Shown here: in pieces, positions 14,530-20,922 of the stretch
Layout: each line of letters opens with the position of its first letter
How positions within the stretch are numbered: position 1 is the first letter of the stretch
Assembly (NCBI GenBank): GCA_964373855.1
Contig: CAYJWL010000015.1
Location: 1 to 20,922 of the forward strand
Reading direction: 5' to 3'
Source of the DNA: CAYJWL01 sp964373855
GTDB lineage: Bacteria; Patescibacteriota; Andersenbacteria; UBA10190
DNA: 20,922 nt
Notes under the pieces: model-generated
What the model saw: only the letters and a program-made list of their open reading frames with translations
What the model was told of the DNA's origin: nothing
The model's database searches: none
Translations under genes and position numbers: made by a program

Positions 14530-14613
14530 CTCGGTGTACTCGGCCTGTTGTTTAAAATCCTTGTGGTCCGTAACTCCCGCCTGGGATGGGCATGTTTCTT
14601 GGTTACGAGTTAC
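14526..14613. promoter_or_regulatory. Three GTAACTC motifs in the divergent dnaE / membrane-protein promoter region
   Basis: GTAACTC occurs at 14526-14532 and 14570-14576 and inverted (GAGTTAC) at 14607-14613; the outer pair extends to GTAACTCG/CGAGTTAC. The first copy overlaps the dnaE -35. The third overlaps TACAAT (14611-14616), a possible -10 seven bases before the ATG at 14624. The arrangement would suit an operator for a regulator of both directions; chance repetition is not excluded. Confidence 0.35.
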
Positions 14614-14623
14614 AATGTATCTC

Positions 14624-15415
14624 ATGTCGTTGCATCGCACCCTCAAAAAAGCATATTACGCGGCTGCGGGCGCAGGGTTTCTGGCGCTGGCTGTTGTCAT
14701 TGCTGCATATATTAGTGTGCCGGAGGCGCCGCCGGAGGTAACTCCAACCGTGGCCGAGTTTTTGCCCATTGAGGTTCAGTCCACGGCTGTTATTCCGCAG
14801 GCTCCGATCGGCGCCCGGACCGAGCGCAGTGTCGATGTGGTAACGAGACTGCGCAATCCCAATCTTCGGGCCGGAGTAGGCAATTATCGTCTCAAGTTCA
14901 CGCTCCTTGATACCAGCGGTGAGCAGATCACGTCGGTCACTGATTCAACCTATGTGCTCCCCGGTACGATTCAGTACGCCGCTGTTCTTGATATCCGCTT
15001 TCCGGCCGATCGGCGCTTGGGCCGGGTGGAAGTTGTGCCTTTAGAAGACCCTACGTTCATTCGACTGCCCGAGGTGGTTGAGCTGCCGCGATTTAACCTT
15101 TTCTTGCAGGAGCGCAGCAGTCGGCTGGCGGGGGAGCACATGATAGATATTCAGCGCGGGATTGTGACAAATACCAGTACGCTTGATTGGCAGCGTGTGG
15201 AAGTAACGGCGGTGGCACTGGATGCAAACAATACTATTATCGCTGTCGGCCGGACATTTGTCGGCAAGCTGCTAGTCGGAGAGCAGCGTGAGTTTTCGGT
15301 TGAGTGGCCGAAGTCCGCGACCGCTATCAGCCAAGTCATCGCCCTGCCCAGCACCAATATATTCCGCGAGGATAATACAGTCGAAATAATAGGCGATCCG
15401 GGCCTGCTGCGGTAG
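14624..15415 (+). CDS. Single-pass membrane protein of unknown function, beta-rich exterior
   Basis: 263 residues from the ATG at 14624 (MSLHRTLKKA), chosen because it places a basic lead directly before the membrane segment (about 11-31, YYAAAGAGFLALAVVIAAYI). The ATG at 14615 adds only three residues, and frames further upstream have no hydrophobic or conserved content. After a Pro-rich linker the protein is strand-rich and repetitive in style: VDVVTRLRNPN...YRLKFTLLDTSGEQI...TYVLPG, and again RGIVTNTSTLDWQRVEVTAVALDANNTIIAVGRTFVG. This pattern is typical of two immunoglobulin-like (FxLYD/DUF3426-like) domains that describe 'tonal' extracellular modules. The assignment is structural only. 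18 bases before rodA, so likely the same transcript and a cell-envelope role. Confidence 0.7.
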   Translation: MSLHRTLKKAYYAAAGAGFLALAVVIAAYISVPEAPPEVTPTVAEFLPIEVQSTAVIPQAPIGARTERSVDVVTRLRNPNLRAGVGNYRLKFTLLDTSGEQITSVTDSTYVLPGTIQYAAVLDIRFPADRRLGRVEVVPLEDPTFIRLPEVVELPRFNLFLQERSSRLAGEHMIDIQRGIVTNTSTLDWQRVEVTAVALDANNTIIAVGRTFVGKLLVGEQREFSVEWPKSATAISQVIALPSTNIFREDNTVEIIGDPGLLR

Positions 15416-15433
15416 CTCGTCATCCGTCTTGTC

Positions 15434-16555
15434 ATGACTTTCCGGGAAATTTTTCGAGAACTTGATTGGATATTGCTTGGGGCAGTGCTGCTGCTGGTGC
15501 TGCTGGGACTGGCGATGCTAGTTAGTGCCAGCCCGGACGACAATATATTATCGCCCTTGTTCCTGCGGCAGAGCGGCGCGGCCACGGTCGGGCTTGGGCT
15601 GTGTCTAGTGGTCACACGATTGCCGTACCACGTGTGGCGACGGTGGGCGCCGTTTATTTATATTGTCGGCATCGTCGGTCTCCTCGTAGTGACTGTGATG
15701 GGGGACATCATCCGGGGTACGGTCAGCCGGCTCGAGTTTTTTGCCTTTCAGTTACAGCCTTCTGAGTTCATGAAAGCAGCCTTAGTTATTTTTCTGGCGT
15801 GGCTTTTGTCAAGATATAAGAACTTGTTGTGGCGCCAGGTAATGGTCAGCGCCTTGATGGTAGCCGTGCCGGTGTTTTTGGTGCTGCGAGAGCCAGACGT
15901 AGGCGTGGCTGCTTTAATAATAATGATTTGGTTTGGTCTCGTGTTCTTTGTCGGCCTGCCTTGGCGCAAGGTATTGATGGTAGTATTGGGGGGCTTGCTG
16001 CTGTGCGGTGCAGCCTGGCAGTGGTGGCTGCTGGACTATCAAAAAGAGCGTATTGTGACTTTTCTCAACCCGGCGGCTGATCCGCTGCACTCTGGTTACA
16101 GCATCACCCAATCTATCATCGCGCTCGGCTCGGGCAAATTTGCCGGCCGGGGTTTGGGACACGGACCGCAGTCTCAGCTCAAATTTCTTCCGGAGCGGCA
16201 CACTGACTTTATCATAGCAAGCATCGGAGAGGAGCTCGGATTTGTCGGCATCGTGGTAACTCTATCACTGTACGCCGTCCTGCTTTGGCGGCTGCTGATC
16301 ATTGCGAACGTTACGCAGGATTCTTTTGGCAGTCTCTTGAGCATCGGAGTCTTTTTTATTTTACTCTTGAGCTTACTAGTCAGTGCGGGTATGAATATGG
16401 GTCTGGTGCCTGTGACAGGAATACCCTTGCCCCTGGTGAGTTACGGCGGATCAAACTTGGTAACCACATTCTTGTTAATTGGCTTAGCCGAGTCTGTCAG
16501 AGTGTACAGTCGATTTGTTCAGCGCCCACCATCAGAAATCAGCACCATCATATGA
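15434..16555 (+). CDS. rodA: SEDS-family peptidoglycan glycosyltransferase, RodA-like
   Basis: Polymerises lipid II into glycan strands during cell elongation, working with a class B penicillin-binding protein. 373 residues with about ten hydrophobic helices. Signature segments: FQLQPSEFMKAALV (105-118), REPDVGVAALI, ERIVTFLNPAADPLHSGY (205-222), QSIIALGSGKFAGRGLGHG (226-244), FLPERHTDFIIASIGEELG (251-269) with D258 as the expected catalytic aspartate, and the C-terminal TGIPLPLVSYGGSNLVTTFLLIG. RodA fits better than FtsW because of FLPE-x-HTDFI and the lack of an extended C-terminal tail, but the two are close relatives. Start MTFREIFRELDWILL has no clear Shine-Dalgarno. No mreB or pbp2 gene is in the window. 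Confidence 0.92.
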   Translation: MTFREIFRELDWILLGAVLLLVLLGLAMLVSASPDDNILSPLFLRQSGAATVGLGLCLVVTRLPYHVWRRWAPFIYIVGIVGLLVVTVMGDIIRGTVSRLEFFAFQLQPSEFMKAALVIFLAWLLSRYKNLLWRQVMVSALMVAVPVFLVLREPDVGVAALIIMIWFGLVFFVGLPWRKVLMVVLGGLLLCGAAWQWWLLDYQKERIVTFLNPAADPLHSGYSITQSIIALGSGKFAGRGLGHGPQSQLKFLPERHTDFIIASIGEELGFVGIVVTLSLYAVLLWRLLIIANVTQDSFGSLLSIGVFFILLLSLLVSAGMNMGLVPVTGIPLPLVSYGGSNLVTTFLLIGLAESVRVYSRFVQRPPSEISTII

Positions 16556-16600
16556 ATTTTACCTGAACAACAAATGTGTGCGGAAGAACAAATTAATAAA

Positions 16601-16629
16601 ATGACAAATGGAATAAATTAAATTATCAT
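16601..16629 (+). promoter_or_regulatory. Promoter of the zinc-ribbon protein gene
   Basis: ATGACA (16601-16606), 17 bases, TATCAT (16624-16629), both five of six to consensus, in a strikingly AT-rich stretch. The ATG at 16643 is 13 bases on, so the leader would be about six bases. Confidence 0.6.
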
Positions 16630-16642
16630 GTAATTACACGCT

Positions 16643-17053
16643 ATGGAGTTCGATGACAATATGCACTTTGTCTCTCGCTGCCCCTTCTGCAGCGCCGAGT
16701 ATGATTTAGACGGGGCGAAGGTAATCGGCGAGGAAGACGATGCAACAGTGGTTTATGTTACCTGCTCTAAATGTGAGAGTTCGATTGTGGCCATGGTCGC
16801 CATGACAGGTTTAGGTATTGTCAGCTTGGGGTTAGTGACGGACATGACGGCTGAAGACACGAAGCAGTTCTTTGGCAGTAAAGAAGTTTCCAGTGATGAA
16901 CTGTTAAATATGTATGAACTCCTCAAAGAGGATAAGAACGCCATTCAATCATTAACCCTGCATGGCGCTCCGGGCGATCAACATGACGCCAAGCGACTGC
17001 AGCGCCGCAGCGGCAAGAGTGACCCATTCGGCTCAAGCCCAAGGTCAAGCTAA
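16643..17053 (+). CDS. Small zinc-ribbon protein of unknown function
   Basis: 136 residues. CPFC (C13, C16) and CSKC (C41, C44) 25 residues apart form a treble-clef or zinc-ribbon metal site. A hydrophobic stretch follows (about 46-64, SSIVAMVAMTGLGIVSLGL), which may pack against the ribbon rather than cross a membrane, then TDMTAEDTKQFFGSKEVSSDELLNMYELL, an acidic helical part, and a basic, Ser-rich disordered tail. I do not recognise a named family. The ATG at 16643 matches the promoter spacing; the ATG at 16661, after GGAG at 16645-16648, is an alternative. Separate promoter from rodA. The stop lies inside a 9-bp-arm hairpin. Confidence 0.75.
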   Translation: MEFDDNMHFVSRCPFCSAEYDLDGAKVIGEEDDATVVYVTCSKCESSIVAMVAMTGLGIVSLGLVTDMTAEDTKQFFGSKEVSSDELLNMYELLKEDKNAIQSLTLHGAPGDQHDAKRLQRRSGKSDPFGSSPRSS

Positions 17054-17070
17054 GCTTCAGCCTAGCTTGA
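17043..17070. repeat. Hairpin spanning the zinc-ribbon gene stop codon
   Basis: GTCAAGCTA (17043-17051) and TAGCTTGAC (17062-17070) pair perfectly around a 10-base loop. The TAA stop (17051-17053) lies at the stem-loop junction. No T-run follows, so it is more likely an mRNA-stabilising 3' hairpin or repeat than an intrinsic terminator. Confidence 0.6.
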
Positions 17071-17115
17071 CGAACCAGGCCTGGTAAAATAGACTAGGCC
17101 TTAATTAGCGGAATA

Positions 17116-17136
17116 ACGGACGATACAGTCCGTTTT
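17116..17136 (+). terminator. Weak terminator-like hairpin upstream of rplY
   Basis: ACGGAC (17116-17121), loop GATACA, GTCCGT (17128-17133), then only TTTT with CCC following. Short stem and short U-tract; it may attenuate or end the zinc-ribbon transcript, but could also be an rplY leader structure. Confidence 0.4.
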
Positions 17137-17171
17137 CCCGTTTAGTAGCTACAGAACATAGTTTTATCAAT

Positions 17172-17885
17172 ATGGCGGAAAAACTGCACTTAATGGGCCA
17201 AACACGGGAAAAGCACGCTGGAGTGACCCGGCAAGAAGGAGATATTCCCGCGGTATTGTATGGTCGTGGCATTACCTCGAAGAGCCTCAAAGTGAAGCGG
17301 AAGGAATTTGAGAAATTGTTCCGGCAAGCGGGGATGACATCGCTTGTGTCTCTTAGGCTTGATGATAAGGACGACCACAACGTGCTTATCCGTGAGGTTC
17401 AAATCCACCCGCTCAAAAGTACTGTCGTCCATATAGATTTCTACCAGGTGCGGATGGACGAGCCAATCCGGGCAAAAGTCCCGCTGCGGTATGAAGGAGA
17501 ATCCGCTGCGGTCAGAGATGCCGGCGGAATTTTAGTCCGCAACATGGATGAGGTGGAATTGGAAGCCCTGCCGAAAGATTTGCCTCGCGACATCGTCGTT
17601 GATGTTTCCGTGCTGGATGCTTTTGCCAAGGCGATTCATATATCCGATTTAATTTTGCCGGCAGGGGTAGAGGTATTTCATGAGCCGGGGGACGTCATCG
17701 CTCTCGTTCAGGCGCCGCGCTCACAGGAAGAACTTGATGAAGAACTGGCTGAAGAGGTTAAAGAAGACGTTGAAGCTGTTGAAGGCGTGAAGCCAGAGGA
17801 AGTTCCAGCCGAAGGCGAAGGTGTCGCTGTCGAAATAAAAGAAGGCGAAGAGCCGAAAGCAGAAAGCGCACCTGAACAAAAATAG
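17172..17885 (+). CDS. rplY: 50S ribosomal protein L25, long CTC form
   Basis: Binds 5S rRNA in the large subunit. The N-terminal domain (about 1-95) has the L25 hallmarks GDIPAVLYGRG (23-33) and VLIREVQIHPLKSTVVHIDFYQV (70-92). The TL5/CTC domain follows (PLRYEGES...RNMDEVELEALPKDLP...VDVSVLDA...ILPAGVEVFHEPGDVIALV), and the protein ends in a low-complexity acidic tail (about 188-237, rich in Glu, Val and Pro). 237 residues is normal for the long form. The ATG at 17172 (MAEKLHLMGQTREK) has no Shine-Dalgarno. It may be monocistronic, as pyrB downstream has its own promoter-like sequence. Confidence 0.95.
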   Translation: MAEKLHLMGQTREKHAGVTRQEGDIPAVLYGRGITSKSLKVKRKEFEKLFRQAGMTSLVSLRLDDKDDHNVLIREVQIHPLKSTVVHIDFYQVRMDEPIRAKVPLRYEGESAAVRDAGGILVRNMDEVELEALPKDLPRDIVVDVSVLDAFAKAIHISDLILPAGVEVFHEPGDVIALVQAPRSQEELDEELAEEVKEDVEAVEGVKPEEVPAEGEGVAVEIKEGEEPKAESAPEQK

Positions 17886-17947
17886 GAGACAGTCACCAGG
17901 GTTAATCTAAGCAAGGTTTGGCCCTTCAGGCCGGAGTGAGTCGAAGA

Positions 17948-17976
17948 TTGACATGCCGGTTTTTACGCGCTATCCT
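17948..17976 (+). promoter_or_regulatory. Probable pyrB promoter
   Basis: TTGACA (17948-17953), 17 bases, TATCCT (17971-17976): perfect -35, four of six in the -10. Transcription would begin near 17983, about 64 bases before the pyrB ATG. It lies just after GAGTCGAAG-like repeat sequence at 17938-17946. Confidence 0.55.
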
Positions 17977-18046
17977 TTTGGCAATTTGGGTTGTGAACGA
18001 GTTGTTCGTTGGCTCTATAACAATTGGATTGAAAAGGAGCAGAAAG

Positions 18047-19147
18047 ATGGAGATCCCTCGCTGGGAAGGCTGGCCTCATGTGTTAGAGACACAACAGTTT
18101 TCAGTCGATGTATTAGAGCCCCTCATGGAGCACATGCGTCAGGTGGAGGATAATTGGACATCAGAGTTTCTACGGCCAAGGATCAGTCAACCATTCTCAA
18201 CGAGACGAAGGCTGACTTTTTACCGGGATGAGGCGAGCACGCGTACCGAGGCAACATTCCGCGAGGCGGGGATTCATCTCGGCTATGACGTGTATTTAGT
18301 GCTGGGACCACTGTCATCTGCGCTGAAGGGCGAATCGATCGAGGATTTGGGAATGGCTCTGACGCAGGTCGGGGGCATGGCTCATCGTCTGACAGATATG
18401 TTTGTCATACGATCCAAGGAAGATGGAGCTGCCCATCGCGTGGCCAAAGCGATTGACGATGCCAATAGAGACGGAAACTCACGGAGCCTCCTGCCCGTAC
18501 TGAATGCCGGAGACGGCGAGGACCAGCATCCAACGCAGGGGTTTGTAGATCTTCGCACGCTTTATCGGGAAAGAAAATGTATCGGCCACCCCTTGGAAGA
18601 CATCACTCTTGTTATGGCCGGCGATATTTCGCACAGCCGGACCATTAATTCGTTGTGCCACCTGCTTGGCCGGTTCAGTCCGCAGTACCGGATACGGATT
18701 ATCTTTTGCTCTCACCCTGCCATCGGGCCGAAAGAAGGCATGATCGGGTACCTTAACCGGCATGAGGTTGCGCACGAAGTACGAGAAGATTTTGCTGAGG
18801 CAATACGAGAGGCTGATGCGGTCTACATGACGCGTATTCAGCGAGAGCGGTTTACTAAGGAAGAGGAGAATCTTTACCGCCAAGCCAAGGGTACGTACAT
18901 GTTCAAAAAGGAATACCTCGAACTTCTTAAACCAGGGGCCTTCGTCATGCACCCGCTGCCGATAAACAACGACCCCAAAGATCCTCCGCCCGAGATTGAT
19001 CTGGCGCTTGCACCCCTTGCCAGACGCAATCACCCTCAATGCGTTTGGGGCCGTCAGTCGCACAGGGGTTTGTTTGTTCGCTATGCCTTGCTCGATATCA
19101 TCGAGGCAGGCATCCAGCGTGATATGGGCTTGCTGCCAACTGCTTGA
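18047..19147 (+). CDS. pyrB: Aspartate carbamoyltransferase, catalytic chain (variant active site)
   Basis: Joins carbamoyl phosphate and aspartate to N-carbamoyl-aspartate, the committed step of de novo pyrimidine synthesis. Seen in 366 residues: DEASTRTEATF with S64-T65-R66-T67 binding carbamoyl phosphate; ALKGES with K94; R122; NAGDGEDQHPTQ with H161 and Q164; MAGDISHSRT with R198; MTRIQRER with R263 and Q265; HPLP at 302-305; and HRGLFVRYALL near the end. Most ATCases have HPLPR; here the arginine is Ile306, and the region to 335 is longer than usual. Start ATG 18047 is fixed by AGGAG (18035-18039) seven bases upstream; the open frame to 17918 is non-homologous. No other pyr genes are nearby, and the last 67 bases overlap prmC in antisense. 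Another carbamoyltransferase-like activity is possible. Confidence 0.85.
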   Translation: MEIPRWEGWPHVLETQQFSVDVLEPLMEHMRQVEDNWTSEFLRPRISQPFSTRRRLTFYRDEASTRTEATFREAGIHLGYDVYLVLGPLSSALKGESIEDLGMALTQVGGMAHRLTDMFVIRSKEDGAAHRVAKAIDDANRDGNSRSLLPVLNAGDGEDQHPTQGFVDLRTLYRERKCIGHPLEDITLVMAGDISHSRTINSLCHLLGRFSPQYRIRIIFCSHPAIGPKEGMIGYLNRHEVAHEVREDFAEAIREADAVYMTRIQRERFTKEEENLYRQAKGTYMFKKEYLELLKPGAFVMHPLPINNDPKDPPPEIDLALAPLARRNHPQCVWGRQSHRGLFVRYALLDIIEAGIQRDMGLLPTA

Positions 19148-19971
19148 GAATATATCTTGGCAACGCGGCCGCCGGTCGTTTCCAGAACTATGGGACAGCC
19201 GGCTTTTTTAATTTCTTTGATGTACTTTTGGCCGTCTATCCCGCCGTCGAGCGCTTGGCGAGGCTCGAATGTTAGACCGACGGTGGCGGGGTCACTCGCC
19301 GCCCGCGCCAGGGCGGGAGAGGGTACATAGGGTGGATTGCTTACTATGAGATCAACATGCCTGCCAACGAGGGGCTCGAGCATGTTGCCGCGCCGGAATT
19401 CGATGTTGTGTGCAACACCATGGAGTTCAGCGTTTTGTTGCGCAACGGTTAGCGCTGCCTCGGAAATATCAGTGGCAATTATCCTTAATTCATGATTCAT
19501 GCCGGCCCAGATAAGCCCGGCATTTTTGTGGGGCCAAGTTAGGATTCTTGGTTCACATTCCTTGAGGAGGGTAATCGCGATGCAGCCAGTGCCTGTGCCG
19601 ATATCGGCGATCACGAGTGGCCGGTTATCGGCCGCATATTTTTTCTTTATAAAAACTAGCGCTTGCTCAACGAGTTCTTCGGTAGAAGGGCGGGGAATAA
19701 GGACATTGGCGTTGACGATAAACTGCCGGCCATAAAACTCCCATGCTCCCAAAATATATGCCAGCGGCTTGCCAGATAGCCGCTCGCTCATTAAGTGGGC
19801 AAATTGGTCTTGCTGCTGATGAGAGAGTACATCTTCCGGACGCGCCCAAAGCCAGCTGGCCTGATAGCGGCCAAGTACATGGAGAAGTATACGCTGTGCA
19901 TCAATATCAGGCGTATCAGATATTGCTGCCAACTGTCTCCTGGCGACAAGCAAGGCCCGGGCGAGCATCAT
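19081..19971 (-). CDS. prmC: Release factor glutamine N5-methyltransferase, altered C-terminus
   Basis: Methylates the glutamine of the GGQ motif in release factors, speeding termination. N-terminal helical domain, AYILGAWEFYGRQF and PRPSTEELVE (93-102), SAM-binding VIADIGTGTGCIAI (120-133), IATDIS, and catalytic NPPYVPS (212-218) are intact. The gene follows prfA by 10 bases, the classic pairing. The start at 19971 (MMLARALLV) is chosen because the longer frame runs inside prfA. Two oddities: about 12 extra residues after ECEPRIL coincide with a palindrome (19499-19523), and after PIVLETTGG the C-terminus is short and lacks the usual final strands with a DL-x-G-x-DR motif. Its last 22 codons are the antisense of the pyrB 3' end, so the tail was probably replaced. 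Confidence 0.9.
   Translation of the reverse strand: MMLARALLVARRQLAAISDTPDIDAQRILLHVLGRYQASWLWARPEDVLSHQQQDQFAHLMSERLSGKPLAYILGAWEFYGRQFIVNANVLIPRPSTEELVEQALVFIKKKYAADNRPLVIADIGTGTGCIAITLLKECEPRILTWPHKNAGLIWAGMNHELRIIATDISEAALTVAQQNAELHGVAHNIEFRRGNMLEPLVGRHVDLIVSNPPYVPSPALARAASDPATVGLTFEPRQALDGGIDGQKYIKEIKKAGCPIVLETTGGRVAKIYSQAVGSKPISRWMPASMISSKA
19499..19523. repeat. Palindrome inside prmC (extra residues between SAM motifs)
   Basis: ATGCCGG (19499-19505) and CCGGCAT (19517-19523) pair perfectly around CCCAGATAAGC, and TTTTTG follows on the plus strand. It encodes the segment KNAGLIWAGMN, absent from ordinary PrmC proteins between the LLKE helix and IATDIS. ATGCCGG...CCGGCAT hairpins are a common intergenic repeat style. 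Confidence 0.55.
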
Positions 19972-19981
19972 ATCAACCGTA

Positions 19982-20922
19982 TTAATGATTCTCTGCCGCC
20001 TGCTGCAGGAGCGCCTGCCGGTCAGCTTCTGCCAAAGCCTGGAAAATTTTATCAAATCCGCCATCCATAACGGCGGGGATATTGCTCCAAGACTGCCCGA
20101 TACGGTGATCAGTAATTCTGTCCTGCGGAAAGTTGTAGGTGCGGATTTTTTCTGAACGGTCTCCGGTACCAATCTGGTTGCGCCGCTCCGACGCCTCCGC
20201 GCTTCGTCGCTTCTCTTCTTGCGCTTCAAGCAGGCGAGAGCGCAACAATTTCATGGCTTTGTCTTTGTTCTTATGCTGACTGCGCTCATCCTGGCAGGCC
20301 ACAACGGTATTGGTGGGCACATGGGTAATTCGCACTGCCGAGCTGGTTTTATTGACGTGTTGTCCGCCGGCGCCGCTGGCACGGTAGGTATCAATGCGCA
20401 GATCTTCCGGGCGGATGGCAATATCTACCTCTTCCGCCTGCGGCAACACGGCTACTGTAGCTGTAGAGGTATGCACGCGTCCCATTTTTTCTGTCGACGG
20501 GACGCGCTGTACCCGGTGTACGCCGCGCTCAAACTTTAGTGTCCCAAAGGGACCGGAAGGGCGCTCTGAGCCAGTTGAAGAGCGGAGTGGGGCGCCGATT
20601 TCCGCAATAACTTCTTTCAGCCCGCCCTGTTCGCTGAACGATGAGCTTAGCTGATGAATATGCCAGCTTTGCTGCTCGGCAAAGCGTGAGTACGCGCGGT
20701 ACAGCTCTGCCGCAAATAGAGCGGACTCCTCTCCGCCCGCCCCGGCGCGGATCTCCAGGATAACATCACGGCTGTCTTTGGGATCGCGGGGGATTAACTG
20801 CTCCTCAAGGTTTTGCGCCACCTTGGCCCCCTTGGCGTCCAGCCGCGCCAGGTCTTCCTCGGCCAAAGAACGAAGCTCTTCATCTGATTCAGTTTCTATC
20901 AGTGCCCTTGTTTCCTTAAGGT
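19982..20922 (-). CDS. prfA: Peptide chain release factor 1 (5' end outside window)
   Basis: Recognises UAA and UAG stops and triggers peptide release. Seen: LEIRAGAGGEESALFAAELYRAYSR, HRVQRVPSTE with the RF1-type P-x-T tripeptide (PST), SGAGGQHVN containing the catalytic GGQ, and the C-terminal NFPQDRITDHRIGQS. Upstream of the GGE segment the frame stays open to the window edge (LKETRALIETESDEELRSL...), so the start lies beyond base 20922. Between VIAEI and LKFE there are about 11 extra residues (GAPLRSSTGSERPSGPFGT) over two small palindromes at 20541-20584. It is followed after 10 bases by prmC, whose product modifies it. Confidence 0.96.
   Translation of the reverse strand, partial: LKETRALIETESDEELRSLAEEDLARLDAKGAKVAQNLEEQLIPRDPKDSRDVILEIRAGAGGEESALFAAELYRAYSRFAEQQSWHIHQLSSSFSEQGGLKEVIAEIGAPLRSSTGSERPSGPFGTLKFERGVHRVQRVPSTEKMGRVHTSTATVAVLPQAEEVDIAIRPEDLRIDTYRASGAGGQHVNKTSSAVRITHVPTNTVVACQDERSQHKNKDKAMKLLRSRLLEAQEEKRRSAEASERRNQIGTGDRSEKIRTYNFPQDRITDHRIGQSWSNIPAVMDGGFDKIFQALAEADRQALLQQAAENH
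20541..20584. repeat. Two adjacent small palindromes inside prfA
   Basis: GTCCC-AAA-GGGAC (20541-20553) and CGCTCT/AGAGCG (20562-20567 with 20579-20584, loop GAGCCAGTTGA). The TGAGCCAG within the second loop also occurs in the minus strand of the thrS repeat. The segment encodes the extra loop of RF1 before LKFERGVHRVQR. Confidence 0.45.

Noticed and set aside
17918..18046. N-terminal extension of pyrB with a membrane-like segment
   Set aside because: It would precede a cytosolic enzyme, overlaps the promoter-like TTGACA and repeat sequence, and the ATG at 18047 has an excellent Shine-Dalgarno.
19972..20229. Upstream extension of prmC
   Set aside because: It lies entirely within prfA in another frame and has no PrmC homology.
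1..20922. CRISPR array
   Set aside because: No regularly spaced direct repeats of 24-40 bases on either strand; the repeats seen are inverted and irregularly spaced.
1..20922. Recoded UGA stop codons as in some Patescibacteria
   Set aside because: TGA ends several genes at the expected protein length (dcd, miaA, rodA, pyrB, first tmk) and no conserved protein reads through it.

Overview
The window reads as a stretch of the main chromosome of a small-genome bacterium of the Candidate Phyla Radiation (Patescibacteria). Evidence for this placement: DnaE, ThrRS, GatB, MiaA, RF1/PrmC, RodA, L1 and L25 are scattered among short uncharacterised, single-pass membrane proteins; the surface protein at 9569-10744 is of a type often labelled 'baseplate J-like' in these genomes; ThrRS lacks the TGS domain; and many starts have no Shine-Dalgarno but have a -10 box a few bases upstream. 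The affiliation is an inference from gene content and style, and I cannot name a lineage. TAA, TAG and TGA are all used as stops, so the standard bacterial code applies.

Layout. 1-3193 is a deoxynucleotide block: the end of rplA, two tandem thymidylate-kinase-family genes and a DNPH1-like deoxyribosyltransferase on the plus strand, converging on dut and dcd on the minus strand. Together these would make dUMP, hydrolyse dUTP, phosphorylate dTMP and clear stray dNMPs. 3194-3617 is a palindrome-rich gap. 3618-9249 holds gatB (+), miaA (-), a membrane-anchored protein (+), a TGS-less thrS (-) and a 69-residue unknown protein (-) with its own promoter and terminator. 9569-14492 holds the surface protein and dnaE, both minus. 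14624-19147 runs on the plus strand: membrane protein, rodA, zinc-ribbon protein, rplY and an isolated pyrB. prmC and prfA come back on the minus strand to the window end, prmC overlapping the 3' end of pyrB tail to tail.

The most unusual content is repetitive and palindromic. Three intergenic elements of about 140 bp (8844-8982, 9417-9559, 10805-10953) share internal motifs, but each is closed by a different, self-complementary outer stem. Separately, up to five conserved housekeeping genes (gatB, miaA, thrS, prmC, prfA) carry extra in-frame segments of roughly 10-13 residues, and the DNA of each is palindromic. This pattern recalls the Rickettsia palindromic elements. A 24-bp-stem inverted repeat lies between two convergent genes at 6895-6992. 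I found no CRISPR array, tRNA, rRNA, transposase or phage gene.
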